Position numbers and translations under genes: made by a program | Assembly: GCF_030272615.1 (NCBI RefSeq) | Contig: NC_081409.1 | Span: 203,919,949 to 203,983,948, forward strand | Length of the DNA: 64,000 nucleotides | Source: Cryptomeria japonica | Taxonomy: Eukaryota > Streptophyta > Pinopsida > Cupressales > Cupressaceae | Direction: 5' to 3' | The notes under the pieces: model-generated | The model's database searches: none | Told to the model about the DNA's origin: nothing | What the model saw: only the letters and a program-made list of their open reading frames with translations | In this document: one piece after another, positions 48,136 to 61,114 of the stretch | Layout: each line of letters opens with the position of its first letter | How positions within the stretch are numbered: position 1 is the stretch's first letter

Positions 48136-48244
48136 TGTATTGGCAGGATGTTTGAGAGTGGTTTCAACTCTATAGGATATATAATGTAGATTCTAGTTTT
48201 AAGAGGATCATATAAAATTTCAAACAATCATATTTTAGTAATCA

Positions 48245-49735
48245 ACATGCTCCTATTAGCATTCTTTAGCTATGTATCTCACTCTCTTTATCGTTCCCAA
48301 ACTCTAGACCTATCTCTATTCCTCTCTTGTTTCTCTCACTTCTCTCTCCCCTCTCTAGGTAAACCCAACTTCTCTACCTTTCATTCCTTCCTTAACCCTA
48401 TATATATCCTTTACTCCCTCCCTCTCTCTTCTTCTCTCTCATTCTCTTATTATTTCACTCCCCTCCCTCTCCATTCTCTTGGTCACTACCTATCCCTTCT
48501 AACTTCTCTCTCCCCATATCTAGGTCTCTTCCTCCCTCCCTATTCAACTCACTATCTCTCCCTCCCTATATTATTACCCACCTCTTTCTCCCCCTCTAGG
48601 TATCTCACCTAATTAATTATCCACCCTCTAGTTCTCTACCCCCATCTCCATATTTCTCTCCCTCTCCCTTACCCCTATCCATTTATGAACTCTCTCCCTC
48701 TATTCACTCTCTCCAAACCTATCTATCTCATTATTCCTTAGGTCTCTAAATCTTTCCATGTCTACCTCTCCATCAATACCCTCTTAGTATATCTTTTCTC
48801 TTCTATCTATTCCCTCTCTCCATTGTCTAGGTTGTCACCTCTTCCTCCTACTCTCTCCTCCCTCTCTCAAATTTCTAGGTTTATACCTCATTCCCTCATT
48901 CCCTCTCCACCTCTATACTTATCCATTAATGTCTCATTAGGCACCTATCTTTAAGCCCCTCTATCTATCTCTCCTCTATCTCTCCCATCTAGGTGTTTAA
49001 CCTCTCTCTCATGATCTACATATCTCATCTCTCTATTTATCGCCTCTCTAGTTCTCTCCCTTCCTCTCCACCTCTCTCTCTCCATCACCCCTTACCCATA
49101 TCCCTTTATGAACTCTCTCCTTCTCTTATCTCTCTCATCACCTCTTTATCTACCAAAAAATATAGACCTATTACTCCCCCTTTATTCTCTCTATTTCTTC
49201 TCTCTCCCCTCTCTAGGTCTCTCCTATACTCTCACCCTCTCTCTCTCACCTTCCCTCCTTATCTCCATATCTATCCTTCCCTCCCTCCATCTCTCTTCTC
49301 TTCTTATGGTTTCTCTCCACTCTCTCTATGTTCTCTTAATGAATACCTCTCCCTCCTAACCTCTCTTTCCATACCCATTTTTCTCCTTCCCTCCATATTT
49401 ACATATCTACATATCCCTCTTTGTCTCTTAATCCCCCTGTATCTCCTTCACCTCTATCTTTCCACGCTAGGTCTCTCACCTCTCTCTTCCTAGCTCTAGA
49501 TCTCTCACCTCTATATCTTTCTCCTCTCTAATTCTTTCCTTTCCACCTCCTTACCCCTCTTTCTCTCTTTGTAAACTTATCTCTCTTATTTAATTCTCTC
49601 TCTCCCTCACCTATCTACTCTTCCCTCTCTAGGTCTCTCAGCCACTCCCTACGCACCTCTCCCTTTCTTCGTAGATCTCTCTTTCTCTTTATTCTTCCCT
49701 CTCCCCTCTTTTTTCTCTCTCCACTATATAGGATT
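48245..49735. repeat. 1.5-kb pyrimidine-rich block
   Basis: The + strand is dominated by C and T (TCTCTCCCTCTC-like) with a recurring TCTAGGTCTCTC word about every 80-250 bp (for example 48519, 49215, 49468, 49628). The long open frames in it (48247-48612, 48993-49493) are low-complexity Ser/Leu/Pro translations and not called as genes. Confidence 0.9.
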
Positions 49736-49860
49736 TAGATAATAGGTTGTAGGATATAAGGTTTATGGTATCGGGTACAAGATTGATGCAACATTGTTTA
49801 GGGTAGATAGGGTTGAGGGTAGTGGTCGTATTGATACTCAGGAAACCATCCAACCCATTG

Positions 49861-50340
49861 AGACACCATATGACCCCTTATGATAGCATATGACCCCTTA
49901 GGACACCATATGACCCCTAACAACACCATATGATATCATAAGGGGTCATATGGTGTTGTTAAGGGTCATATGGTGTCCTAAGGGGTTATATGTTGTTGTT
50001 AGGGGTCATATGATGTCATATGGTATTCTATGACCCTTTAGGACACCATATGACCCCTAATGACACCATATGGTATCCTAAGGGATCATATGGTGTCCTA
50101 AGGGGAAATGTGGTCTTCTATGACCCCTTAGGACACCATATGACCCCTAATGAGACCATATGATGTCTTAAGGGATCATATGGTGTTTTATGACCCCTCA
50201 GAACACCATATGACCCCTAAAAACACCATATGGTGACCAAAGGGGTCAAATGGTTTCATAAGGGGTCATATGATGTCCTAAGGGGTCATATGGTGTTCTA
50301 TGACCCCTTAGGACACCATATGACCCCTAGGGAAAACTTT
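49861..50340. repeat. 480-bp array of 24 in-phase 20-bp units around CATATG
   Basis: Every 20 bases a CATATG (or one-change variant) occurs at the same phase. Its arms are GACAC../..ACCCCTTA or their exchange, so units appear in both orientations and sometimes as full palindromes (50061-50080). I checked the phase across all 24 units. Confidence 0.95.
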
Positions 50341-51460
50341 AAGAACCCCCCCCCCCCCCGGACAAGGTGTAAAAACCTGGCGAACGCTGTATAATTCCTG
50401 AGTAAAATTATAATTTTACTGGTGAAATTATGTGGTTTATGGAGAAAAATAATAATCTCCATTGGTGAATTATACGTGATCACTCAAAGTTTGTGAAAAA
50501 TCCTGGCGAATTTTAATGTTTTTAAAACCCAAAATTTTTTTGTATGGCCGAATTGTAATGTTTTTAAAACTAGAAAAATATTTGCATTGGTGATTTCAAC
50601 CTGTTTTCTAACCATTAAAAAAATTTGGCAATTTCAACCTATTTTCAAACCATAAAAATAAAATATTGGCGATTTCAAGCTATTTTCAAACCATAAAAAA
50701 AAAAATATTGGCGATTTCAAGATATTAACTTTAAGTCATTAAAACACGTGGCACACAGTCGTCAACTCTCTACCTGGAATTGCCCATTAGAAAATCTTGT
50801 GACCTAGTGACAAGCCCTTACAACTCTATCTCCAACTCGCAAGCTGAAAATGCTAAGCCTTCGTAACCTCAAGATCTAGCGACTGAGAGAAATTGAACTG
50901 CCACTCGCCAATTCTTGACCACAAAATGTTAAGTCCTCATCACCGCAATGACTTGGAGATAGTGGTAAGTTTAACCTTTGTCGCATACTCACCAACATAA
51001 AATTGTTTATCTCTTAACCGCTAGCACTTCACTCGCAAGCTCGCGACTTGATGAGGTCTTCAGACATTTAACTTCGTGAGCTGGCGATAACCATTAAACT
51101 TAACCACAAACTGTCTAGTCACTAGCTCGTGACCTAAAAATGCTAACTTTAAACAAACATGAGAGCTAGCGACAACTGTATGAAATGAGTTATTCGCTAA
51201 CTCTCGCGGCTATAATGTATGACATTAGAACAACTCAAGACCTCACGACCAAAGCAAATTCACTAACAATCTACAGCTCGGTAACATAAAACACTAACAC
51301 CCAAAAAGCTAGAGACCTCGCGATGTAAACCCAAACCAACTTGTCGCCAGCTCGCGACTTGATCACGTCTTCAGAAATTTTACCTCGCGAGCTGGCGATA
51401 ACCATAAAACTTAACCACAAACTATCTGGTCGCTAGCTCGCAACCTAAATTTTTTAAGGC
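50341..51460. other. Non-coding: C-run, 42-bp repeats and CTCGCGA-rich DNA
   Basis: A run of 14 C lies at about 50346-50359. TTGGCGATTTCAA units of about 42 bp repeat three to four times at 50588-50720. 50740-51460 has many GCTCGCGA / GCTGGCGA words and a ~100-bp direct repeat at 51041-51150 and 51351-51452. No gene recognised. Confidence 0.75.
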
Positions 51461-52862
51461 TTGGATGTTGACTCATTCCTGAGGGACTACTTTGAAGGTT
51501 TCTCCTGAGTCGAGGTTGATTAGACAAGCGAGGATGGTGGTTTCAGAGGCATAAAAGGATTGGATAGCTTATGTGTTAGAGATGAGAGATCCGAGATTTC
51601 TCTGAGAAATAAGAGCTTAGGTTGCTTTCTGTTAGGGATTCTGAAGCAAAATTTGTCCAATCAAGGAGGAATAAAATCAGAACAAAATCATTCACAATAG
51701 ATGAGCCTTAGCAGGATGCAGTGGATTTGATAGGCATGACTTCTAGAGTCTACAGTGATGTTGAAAAACACCAAAATGATGATTTTTCACGTGAATGAAC
51801 ATCACCAAATGAAGTGTGAAAATGTTATAAATACAATGGAGTGGTGACTTAATTGGTAGAAAAAAAAAGAAACCTTTTTCATTTTCTGAGAGTGGTTTTT
51901 TCCTCAGAAAGGAAGATGATGTTTGAGCAGGATCATGCATGGAGTTGTTGTGTGCTCTTTGATACCGGATGGACATTTTTTTGTTTTCTTCAGTGTGAGT
52001 TTGTTTATTATCAGAGGGGTTGTGAAAGTGAGAAGGATTTCCAGAAGATGTGTGAAAGCCTTTTCTTGTCAAGAAAGGCCAAGCATGGCACATCCTCTGC
52101 TTCTACTCTGCCATAGGATGGCAAGGGGTTTGAAGAAGGAGCCCACAGAGGAATGAAAGAAGGATTTGTTTGGGTGGGGAGTGATAGCTAGTCATCTTTG
52201 TGACAACATGGAATTAGAAGCTGCAAACCCTCCCCAACATATTACATCTACCCTAAAGCTCTTGTTTCCACTTTCCTTGATTGTGGACATGAAGGCTCGA
52301 GCTCCTCTTTCCATTTTCTTTGTTCCTAGGCATGAAGGCTTCCTCCTCTATTTGGAAACGATCTGTTGGACAAAATGTAACATCTCACATTCCATCTGAA
52401 GGCATCAGGGTGATAATGGCATGGCTCAAGCAGTTTTGCAAGTTGTATAGTCATTGGGGTTCCTTTTTTGGTTCTAGTAGTGATTCTAGACTCTAGGTGA
52501 AGGGAGAAAGTTGTATATTGTATAGTCATTTACAGAGCAAATGAAAAGAATTTAGTGTCAAGCTTTGTGTAGTTCTTGAAGGAGTTATATATAAATTTAT
52601 TTTGTTATAATTCTATCTCTTTAAAATGATTAGAATCATGAGTTTTAACTTTTTTCATTTGTTGCATTGTTATGGTGTATGTAATTTTTCATTTAATGCT
52701 TCCTATTATGTCCGGGAATGCAAAATTTATGTTAGTCTGGAATCATATTAAGGATTCACCTCATTGTAATTGGTGGGTGGATTATAGGTATGAGTAAATG
52801 CCAACTTTATGGAGGAGGGAAAACATGTACTATGTACATGATAGTCATAGAACACCTCCATA
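51461..52862. other. No recognisable feature
   Basis: Several overlapping open frames of 60-116 codons exist around 51740-52400, but none resembles a family that I know and none has convincing start or splice context. Could be a remnant of a gene or element. Confidence 0.4.
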
Positions 52863-52867
52863 TATAT

Positions 52868-54455
52868 TGATAAATCAATGATGAACGAATAGTACCAAAC
52901 CGGTACTAAGAGGGGGGGGGGTTGAATCAGTACAGGCAAAATTCTATCCAAAACCGGTTTGTCAGCAAATACTCCAAGTGACTGGCAAGCAGTGACTCTG
53001 GTTAAAACAGAGTGCAACCGGTAGGACCCAGAACAACTAAAACAATCATAAACCAGTTACTCACTAAGCTTTCCTCTTAGCTCAATACTATAGTACCATT
53101 ACACCCTCATGCATGAATAGGTAAACTATCATCAGATCTTCACAATAGTTAGTTCAATATTTTTTATAGAAAGGCATAAAACACAGAACCATCATATGCT
53201 CAACAGGTAATAACAAAGCATCACAAGATAAAAGCATCACACATGACACACATATTTTTCACGTGGAAACCCAACTGGGAAAAACCATGGTGGGGATGAA
53301 TACCCACAAGCTGATTTTTGAACTCTTTAGAAGTCCACTCTGTTAGGAGCCTTGTTTGGTTAAAGACATTACAATAGGTTCTGCTAAGAACCGATCCTGT
53401 TAGGGATCACCCGGTTAAGGGATGGCTATAATACCTGGTTAAGGGTTAAACCCGGTTAGGGTTACCTTGTTAGAGGATTTCAAGAACTCAATAGCTAAAG
53501 GATCTCTAGAGCTATATAGCTTCCCAAAACTCAATAACTTCAAGTTACCCTGTTAAGGGATTTGTATCAAGCCAGTTAAGGCTACCCTGTTAAGGGATTT
53601 CACAACTATTGAAGTGGTTAAAGATCAACTAGAATTACAATGATCTGGTAATAGCACTCAATGCTAATGCAAATCCGTTTTGGCTCATCTCCACCTTCTG
53701 CACATTCACTTTGCAGGTATCTCTTCTCTCCTTTGGTCTGGCAAGAATTACGTATCACTTTCCTTGGATACATACATACAACTTTTGCCAACAAAACTTA
53801 GAAAGAGACACAACATCGACCTTATAGGAAATAGACAGGTCGGTAGCAAAAACCCTAAACCCTAAACCTATTAGGTTAGGCAATTCAAACAGTTCAATCC
53901 TGACCATTGAATCATACTGCATTAAATGCAACACTCTTGAATCGATCTCAAGACATTCTCCATCGTCCACTATCCACTGATTTCATGGCGGCTGATAACC
54001 CATCACGCATTATCACCGTTTGACAAACTTAGCACATTCCCAAGGTAGATAGGGATAGTCTTCTTCATGCAAGATCCTTCACGCGCACAGGGCTTACGTG
54101 GCAACATGATCTGTTCTCTATTATACTGCTAACTCATCACACAAAGATCATCGATTGAGTTACACAGGCTTGAGGTACTCCAATCGGAAATCCTAAAGTG
54201 GAAACTACCTACCAACCGGTAGTCATACAATGCTTCCATGTGCTGGTTCACATAACTGCATGTCGGTTCATCATGACATGCCGGTTCATCTTGAAAAAAT
54301 ATACCGCTTCACTTTGGCATATATACCGGTTCATATATATGCCAATTCTCTCTTCTCACATGTCACATGTGCCGGTTCACATCATGTCACATATTGACAT
54401 CAATGACAACATACAATATCATTATGTCTTCATACCGATTCACATAATGCCAACA
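52868..54455 (-). repeat. 3' LTR of the copia element at 52868-60382
   Basis: 1588 bp. On + it begins TGATAAATCAATGATG and ends AATGCCAACA. It carries a run of nine G at 52912-52920, many CCCGGTTAAGG / CCTGTTAGG words, and a telomere-like AAACCCTAAACCC stretch at 53848-53869. Confidence 0.95.
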
Positions 54456-54657
54456 ATCTCCCCCTTTGGCATTGGTGGCAATATACAAAGATATCTCTCC
54501 GCTTCACATCTTCTCCCCCTTTGGCAACAATGCCAAAGTGGAGGCACAAGTATCCCTGTTCCATTATGCTGCTCCCCCTGAGGAGTAGCACCCTTCAACA
54601 CATCGATCAACAAAAAAATTGACTATGCAATACCTGACTGATGTGGAACAAATACTT

Positions 54658-57600
54658 TTAGTTCACCTCCTGAAGGGGCAGTACCCCCAATTCACCTCTT
54701 AAATGCACAAATGTAGTCTTTGGGAGAGGCTTGGTGAATATGTCTGCTAACTGCTCCTTACTGGAAACTTGTTCTAGTGCAATCTCTTTATTCTGAACCT
54801 TTTCCCTTAAGAAATGATACTTAAGCTCAAAATGCTTGGTTCTAGAATGTAAAACCGGATTCTTTGAATTATTGATAGCACTTGTGTTATCACAGAATAT
54901 ACTTACCAGTTCAAATACAGGGATTTTGAAGCCATTTAAAACATGCTTCATCTAGATTGTCTGACTGCAGTTCATGAAGGCTGCAACATACTCTGCTTCC
55001 ACTGTAGACTGAGAGATACAACTCTGCTTTTTACTCATCCATGAGACCAGTCTACCACCGAGAAAGAATGCACCACCAGTTGTGCTTTTCTGGTCATCCA
55101 CATTACCTACCCAATCAGCATCTGTGAATACTTTCAGAATGAAATCATTGCTGTATGGGTACCATAATCCATAGTCAACTGTTCCCTTCAGATACCTAAG
55201 AATCCGCTTGACTGCAACCAAGTGGGATTCTCTTGGACTTTTCTAGAACCTTGCAGTATTGCCAACTGCATGTGCAATATCTGGTCTGCTATGCACTACA
55301 TAATGCAACTTACCAATCATTGATCGGTATTCTTTCTCATCAACCAATGTGGAATCATCCTCTTTTGACAATTTGCAACTGGTCACCATCGGTGTACCAA
55401 CCGGTTTGCTATCTTCCATGCCAAAGGTCTTCAAAACCTCTTTGACATATTTGGACTGAGTGATAAAGATTCCATCTTTCATCTGCTGGATCTGCAATCC
55501 AATGAAGAACTTAATCTCCCCTATGAGTGACATCTCAAACTCTTTCTTCATCTCATCAGCAAACTCATGACTCATCTTGTCATCTCCACCAAAGATAATG
55601 TCATCAACAAAAACCTCACAGATCAGGATCTGATCTCCTTCAGACTTCAAGTAGATATTACTATCTTCACTTGTTCTCTCAAATCCAATCATCACAAGAT
55701 GGGAATGTAGACATTCATACCATGCTCTAGGTGCCTGCTTTAGACCATATAAGGCTTTATGTAGCCTGCACACCATATCATTGACTTCAAATAGGGAAAA
55801 CCCATCTGTTGCTCTATATACACCTCCTCTTCAAGTACACCATTTAGGAATGCAGATTTTACATCCATTTGATATACCTTGAATCCTTTAAAAGCTGCAT
55901 ATGCAAGAAGCATACGAACTCCTTCCAATCTAGCTACAGGAGCAAAGGTTTCTCCATAGTCTTCTCCTTCTTCTTGAGCATATTCTTTTCACACCAATCT
56001 GGCTTTAATCCTAATCACTGTGCCATCCTCATTCAGCTTGTTTCTGAACACCCATTTGGTGCCAATGACATTTTTATGCTCCGGTCTGGGTACCAAGGAC
56101 CATGTACCATTTTTCTCTATCTGGTCAAGTTCCTCTTCCATTGCCTTGATCCAATCTTCATCTTTATGAGCCTCTTTGAATGATTTAGGCTCAAATTCAG
56201 AGATCATACATGAGTTTTCTCTGATCTTTCTTCTTGTAAGGATTCCTGCATCCTTATCTCCTACGATCTGCTTAGGATCATGATTCAGCTTGACATACCG
56301 AGGAATGGTCTTGACTAGTTCTTCTTTCTTTTCCTCTTCATCCTCATCTTCATCAGTATTGGCATTCACCGGTTCAGGAACACTATTACTGGTACTTGGT
56401 TGACTAACAACCGGTTCCCAGAAGGTTGTAACTGGTTCATTTACAGCTTGCTCACTGTTGATTTCCTTAGTTTTCTCAGAGGATTTATCAACTCTTACAT
56501 TGATACTTTCCATAATTCTCTGAGTCCTATTGTTGTATCACTTGAGAGCTTTACTCTTGGTGGAATATCCTAGGAATATTCCCTCATCACATTTAGCTTC
56601 AAATTTGCTCTGATGTTCACTCCTCTTGATGTAACATTTGCTACCAAATACCCTAAAGTAGCTAACCACAGGTGTCTTACCTATCCAATACTCATAAGGA
56701 GTTTTGTCCTTACCTTTCTTGATGAGTACCGGGTTCATTGTGTAGATTGCAGTGCTCACCGCTTCTCTCCAAAAGGTGTGAGCTAACTTCCCTTGAATCA
56801 ACATGATTCTAGCTGCTTCAACCACAGTCTAGTTATTCCTCTCTGCTAGGCCATTATACTATGGAGTCCGGGGGGCAGATAATTGTCTCTTGATGCCAAA
56901 TTCTTCACAATACTTGTTGAATTCACCAGAAGTGAATTCCCCTCCTTGATTAGTTTTGAGACATTTGATCCTTTTACCACTTTCCTTCTCCACTAGTGCT
57001 CTGAAAGCTTTGAATTTCACAAAAGCTTCAGACTTTTCTTTCAAGAATGTGACCCACATCATTCTTGAGCAGTCATCAGTGAGAATCATGAAGTACCTAT
57101 CACCCTGCACACTTCTAGTTTTCATAGGACCACACAAATCAGTATGCACAAGATCAAGCAAGTTGTCAGTAGTGAAAGATTTACCTTTAAAGGTTGAGGA
57201 AGACATTTTCCCCAATTGACACTCTCTACACAAGGTATTATCCGGTTTGCTTAGCACCGACAACCCTCTAACTGTCTTGATCTTACTGGACTTCACAATG
57301 TTATCAAAGTTTACATGGCAGAGTCTCCTATGCCATATCCAGCTATCATCAAACTTAGCCATAAGACATGTGCTTATATTTGAGTTCAGATGAAATAGGT
57401 TACCTTTTGTCTGCATGCCGGTGGCCACCAATTCACCCTCTTTTCCTTTGATTCTACAAACTCCATTCTTGAATTCCAGAGTGAGGCCACTGTCATTCAG
57501 CTGGGCAACACTCAAAAGGTTGTGTCTGAGACCATCAACCCAGTACACATTGTCAACACTACTCTTTCCATTCAGAGAGATGGACCCTCTGCCTTTGACC

Positions 57601-58748
57601 ATGCATGGTGCATCATTGCCAAAGCGAACCACACCACCATCATACTCCTCCAAGGATAGAAACTTGCTCCGGTCACCAGTCATATGGTGAGAACAACCAC
57701 TGTCAATGATCCACTCATTGGAATTATCAAACTGGGAGACAAGAGCCTTCTTGTCTGCCACATCTTCCTTTACAGCAACAAACACAATGTCTTCATTCTC
57801 TTCATCTTCTAATTCCTCATATGTGACACCTTCATCAACTGCTACAAAACAATTTCTCCAGTTTCCTCCTTTGAATTTCCTAAACCTTTCTGGTTTGTCC
57901 TTATTATCGCCATTAGGATAGTTTATAGCAATATGTCCTATCCGATTACAAGAAAAGCATTTCAAAGGTAGCTTACCTTTGTATTTACTGGTTCCTTTAG
58001 GAAGCTTTCTGGCAAGGAGAGCTTCAAATGCCATCAGAATCTCCTCATCATTCATTTCTCTGCTTTGTCTAGGTTCACCACTAGTGCTAGCTTCTTTTCC
58101 TTTTCTGGATGGTATAGCAGAAGCTTTAAATGCTGATTTAGTCTTTTGAACACTGCCATCAGAACTATTTAGCTCATAGGCTATCAACTTGGCTATGATG
58201 GAGTCCAAGGATACCTTAGTCTTGTCTATTGATCTCAGCTCCTGAATAATAGCAACCCTTATTTCATAGACCGACAACAAGGATCTCAGGACTTTGCTTA
58301 CCACAATGGAATCTTCTATTTTACCACCTGCACTCTTGATTTCTCCAACAACCGTTTTGATTCTTATTCCATACTGCTGAATGGTCTCACCTTCAACCAT
58401 CCGCATATCTTCAAACTTCCCTCTCAAACTTTCTTCCTTAGCCTATTTTACATGTTCATCACCACCATAGATATTTTCAAGAGCATCCCATACCTCTTTG
58501 GGATTTACCTTGTCCTAAACATCAATAAACTCAATGTCAGATAGACTACTAATAAGGGCTTCCATGACTTGCCCATTTTCTTGTATCTCTCTCTTTTGGT
58601 CATCGGTGAGAGTACCGGTAGGGACAACATAGACATTCTCAACATAACTCTAGTGTTGAGCACCCATGCTTCTGATGAATATCTTTATCCTATCTTTCCA
58701 TATACCAAAATTTTCCCTATTAAACTTTGGACCTTCCCTCTTCATCAT
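54658..58748 (-). pseudogene. Copia gag-pol with about nine stops and one frameshift
   Basis: The gag start is the ATG at 58748, about 50 bases after the PBS. The gag knuckle near 57960 reads CFSCNRIGHIAINY: the last cysteine is Tyr. Protease DSGCSHHM is at ~57690, integrase zinc region WHRRLCHVNF at ~57310, core to ~56840. RT spans 55300-56100 (YGLKQAPRAW, FVDDIIFGGDD), RNase H reaches LQEVN and stop at 54658. Stops in the gag-pol frame include three TAG between 58440 and 58660, TAG 56859-56861 and another ~56826, TGA 56538, TGA 55989, TAG 55243 and TAG 54952. A frameshift lies near 55780. Most fit C-to-T or G-to-A change. Confidence 0.93.
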
Positions 58749-58817
58749 TTGACTGGGATCTTTACCTCAAGTGGTTAAGCTTACAACATAGAGGACCTAG
58801 AGCTCTTTGATACCAAT

Positions 58818-60382
58818 TGACAACTCAATGATGAACGAATAGTACCAAACCGGTACTGAGAGGGGGGGGTGAATCAGTATAGGCAAAATTCTATCCAAAA
58901 CTAGTTTGTCAGCAAATACTCCAAGTGACTGGCAAGCAGTGACTCTGGTTAAAAAAGAGTGCAACCGGTAGGACCCAGAACAACTAAAACAATCATAAAC
59001 CGGTTACTCACTAAGCTTTTCTCTTAGCTCAATACTATAGTACCATTACACCCTCATGCATGAATAGGTAAACTATCATCAGATCTTCACAATAGTTAGT
59101 TCAATATGTTATATAGACAGGCATAAAACACATAACCATCATATGCTCAACAGGTAATAACAAAGCATCACAAGATAAAAGCATCACACATGACACACAT
59201 ATTTTTCATGTGGAAACCCAACTGGGAAAAACCACGGTGGGGATGAATACCCACAAGCTGCTTTTTGAACTCTTTAGAAGTCCGCTATGTTAGGAGCCTT
59301 GTCCGGTTAAAGACATTACAATAGGTTCTGCTAAGAACCAATCCTGTTAGGGATCACTCGGTTAAGGGATGGCTATAATACCTGGTTAAGGGTTAAACTC
59401 GGTTAGGGTTACCTTGTTAGAGGATTTCAAGAACTCAATAGCTCAAGGATCTCCAGAGCTCTATAGCTTCCCAGAACTCAATAACTTCAAGTTTCCCTGT
59501 TAAGGGATTTGTATCAAGCCAGTTAAGGCTACCCTATTAAGGGATTTCACAATTTTTGAAGTGGTTAAAGATCAACAGGAGTTACAATGATCTGGTAACA
59601 ACACTCAATGCTAATGCAAATCCATGTTGGCTCATCTCCACCTTCTGCACATTCACTTTGTAGGTATCTCTTCTCTCCTTTGGTCTGGCAAGAATTACGT
59701 ATCACTTTCCTTGGATACATACATACAACTTTTGCCAACAAAACTTAGAAAGAGACACAACATTGACCTTATAGGAAACAGATAGGTCGGTAGCAAAAAC
59801 CCTAAACCCTAAACCTATTAGGTTAGGCAATTCAAATGTTTCAATCCTGACCATTGAATCATACTACATTAAATGCAACACTCTTGAATTGATCTCAAGA
59901 CATTCTCCATTGTCCATTATCCACCAATTTCATGGCGGCTGATAACCCATCATGTGTTATCATCATTTGACAAACTTTGCACATTCCCAAGGTAGATAGG
60001 GATAGTCTTCTTCATGCAAGATCCTTCACGCGCACAGGGCTTACGTGGCAACATGATTTGTTCTCTATTATACTGCTAACTCATCACACAAAGATCACCG
60101 ATTGAGTTACACAGGCTTGAGGTACTCCAACCGGAAATCCTGAAGTGGAAACTACCTACCAACGGGTAGTCATACAATGCTTCCATGTGTCGGTTCCCAT
60201 AATTGCATGCCGGTTCATCATGACATGCCGGTTTATCTTGAACAAATATACCGGTTCATATATATATGCCAGTTCTCTCTTCTCATATGTCACATGTGCC
60301 GGTTCACATCATGTCACATATTGACATCAATGATAACATACAATATCATTATGTCTTCATACCGGTTCACATAATGCCAACA
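58818..60382 (-). repeat. 5' LTR of the copia element at 52868-60382
   Basis: 1565 bp, TGACAACTCAATG to AATGCCAACA on +. The PBS flanks it on the left. It has the same telomere-like motif at 59794-59816. Confidence 0.95.
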
Positions 60383-60387
60383 TATAT

Positions 60388-61114
60388 TACATAAACATCC
60401 ATAGCATATAAAATCATAAGAGTATTAAGAATGAAAGTATCAAACACCACAATAGATAGGAATACAACATAATTAGTAAAACATGCATGCAACTTAATTA
60501 AAGGGAATATCTTTTGAGGATCCAATTCCATGATAGATGTTATAGAAAAATCACAATTTCATAATCAAAGGCAAACAAGAAAATATATTCACCCACAATG
60601 AATCAACTATTATAATTGGACGGTCACTTCACTAAGTCAACATCAAGACAACAGACCAGTGCCTTATCCTAGGGCATAGAGTCGCTTACAATTCAAAGAC
60701 AACCTGATAATAAACTTCAATAAAATTCATTTGCAGATAAATAGGAATGAAATTATGAATAATGCCATTACATACACAACCTAGATTTATATGTAAACTG
60801 AAAAACCCTTGACCATTCAATTCACAGTGAAAACATAAATTCAACACAAAGACAATTATGTGAAGATCTCAAACTACAAATGATATTGGTATTATATTCA
60901 TAATGATATCAAAAAGTAAATTCACAATGCGATTCAGCTATACACTTATCGAATTCTTGAACAGTTGAGCTATTATAACTATATAAGAGTTTTCAACATC
61001 AATAAAAGTGGCCAACTGGCCATCCCTCTCTACCAATCAAAAAGAAAAAGTGGCCATCCCTCTCAAATTAACCTTGGAATCCTTTTATAAGATGAGGATT
61101 CAACAAGCTTAGAA
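60388..61114. other. No gene; AT-rich spacer
   Basis: Between the copia insertion and the stop codon of the pseudogene at 61115. Nothing recognisable apart from a duplicated GTGGCCA..CTGGCCATCCCTCTC word at 61008-61068. Confidence 0.6.

Larger units (their letters stand above)
47060..48244. other. No gene seen; short palindromic motifs
   Basis: AT-rich, non-coding. It contains ATTTGGCG..CCAAAT palindromes at 47830-47975 and a 27-bp inverted repeat at 48042-48135. I recognise no element here. Confidence 0.6.
52868..60382 (-). mobile_element. Complete Ty1/copia element, coding-dead
   Basis: 7515 bp flanked by TATAT (52863-52867, 60383-60387). LTRs 52868-54455 and 58818-60382. On -, the PBS TGGTATCAAAGAGCTC is at 58800-58815 and the PPT AAAGGGGGAGAT at 54456-54467. 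A single gag-pol region lies between. The LTRs are similar but visibly diverged (substitutions and an indel near 54290/60240), so it is of intermediate age. Its LTRs resemble the two solo LTRs at 32205 and 40599. Confidence 0.96.

Noticed and set aside
48247-49493. Two long open frames (121 and 166 codons) rich in Ser, Leu and Pro
   Set aside because: They are translations of a pyrimidine-rich low-complexity block; no domain, no start context, and open frames are expected there by composition.
49861-50340. CRISPR-like array
   Set aside because: Units are contiguous 20-mers without unique spacers, in both orientations, in a plant genome.
51853-52399. Overlapping short frames as a host gene
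   Set aside because: Several frames compete, none has recognisable similarity or consistent splice signals.
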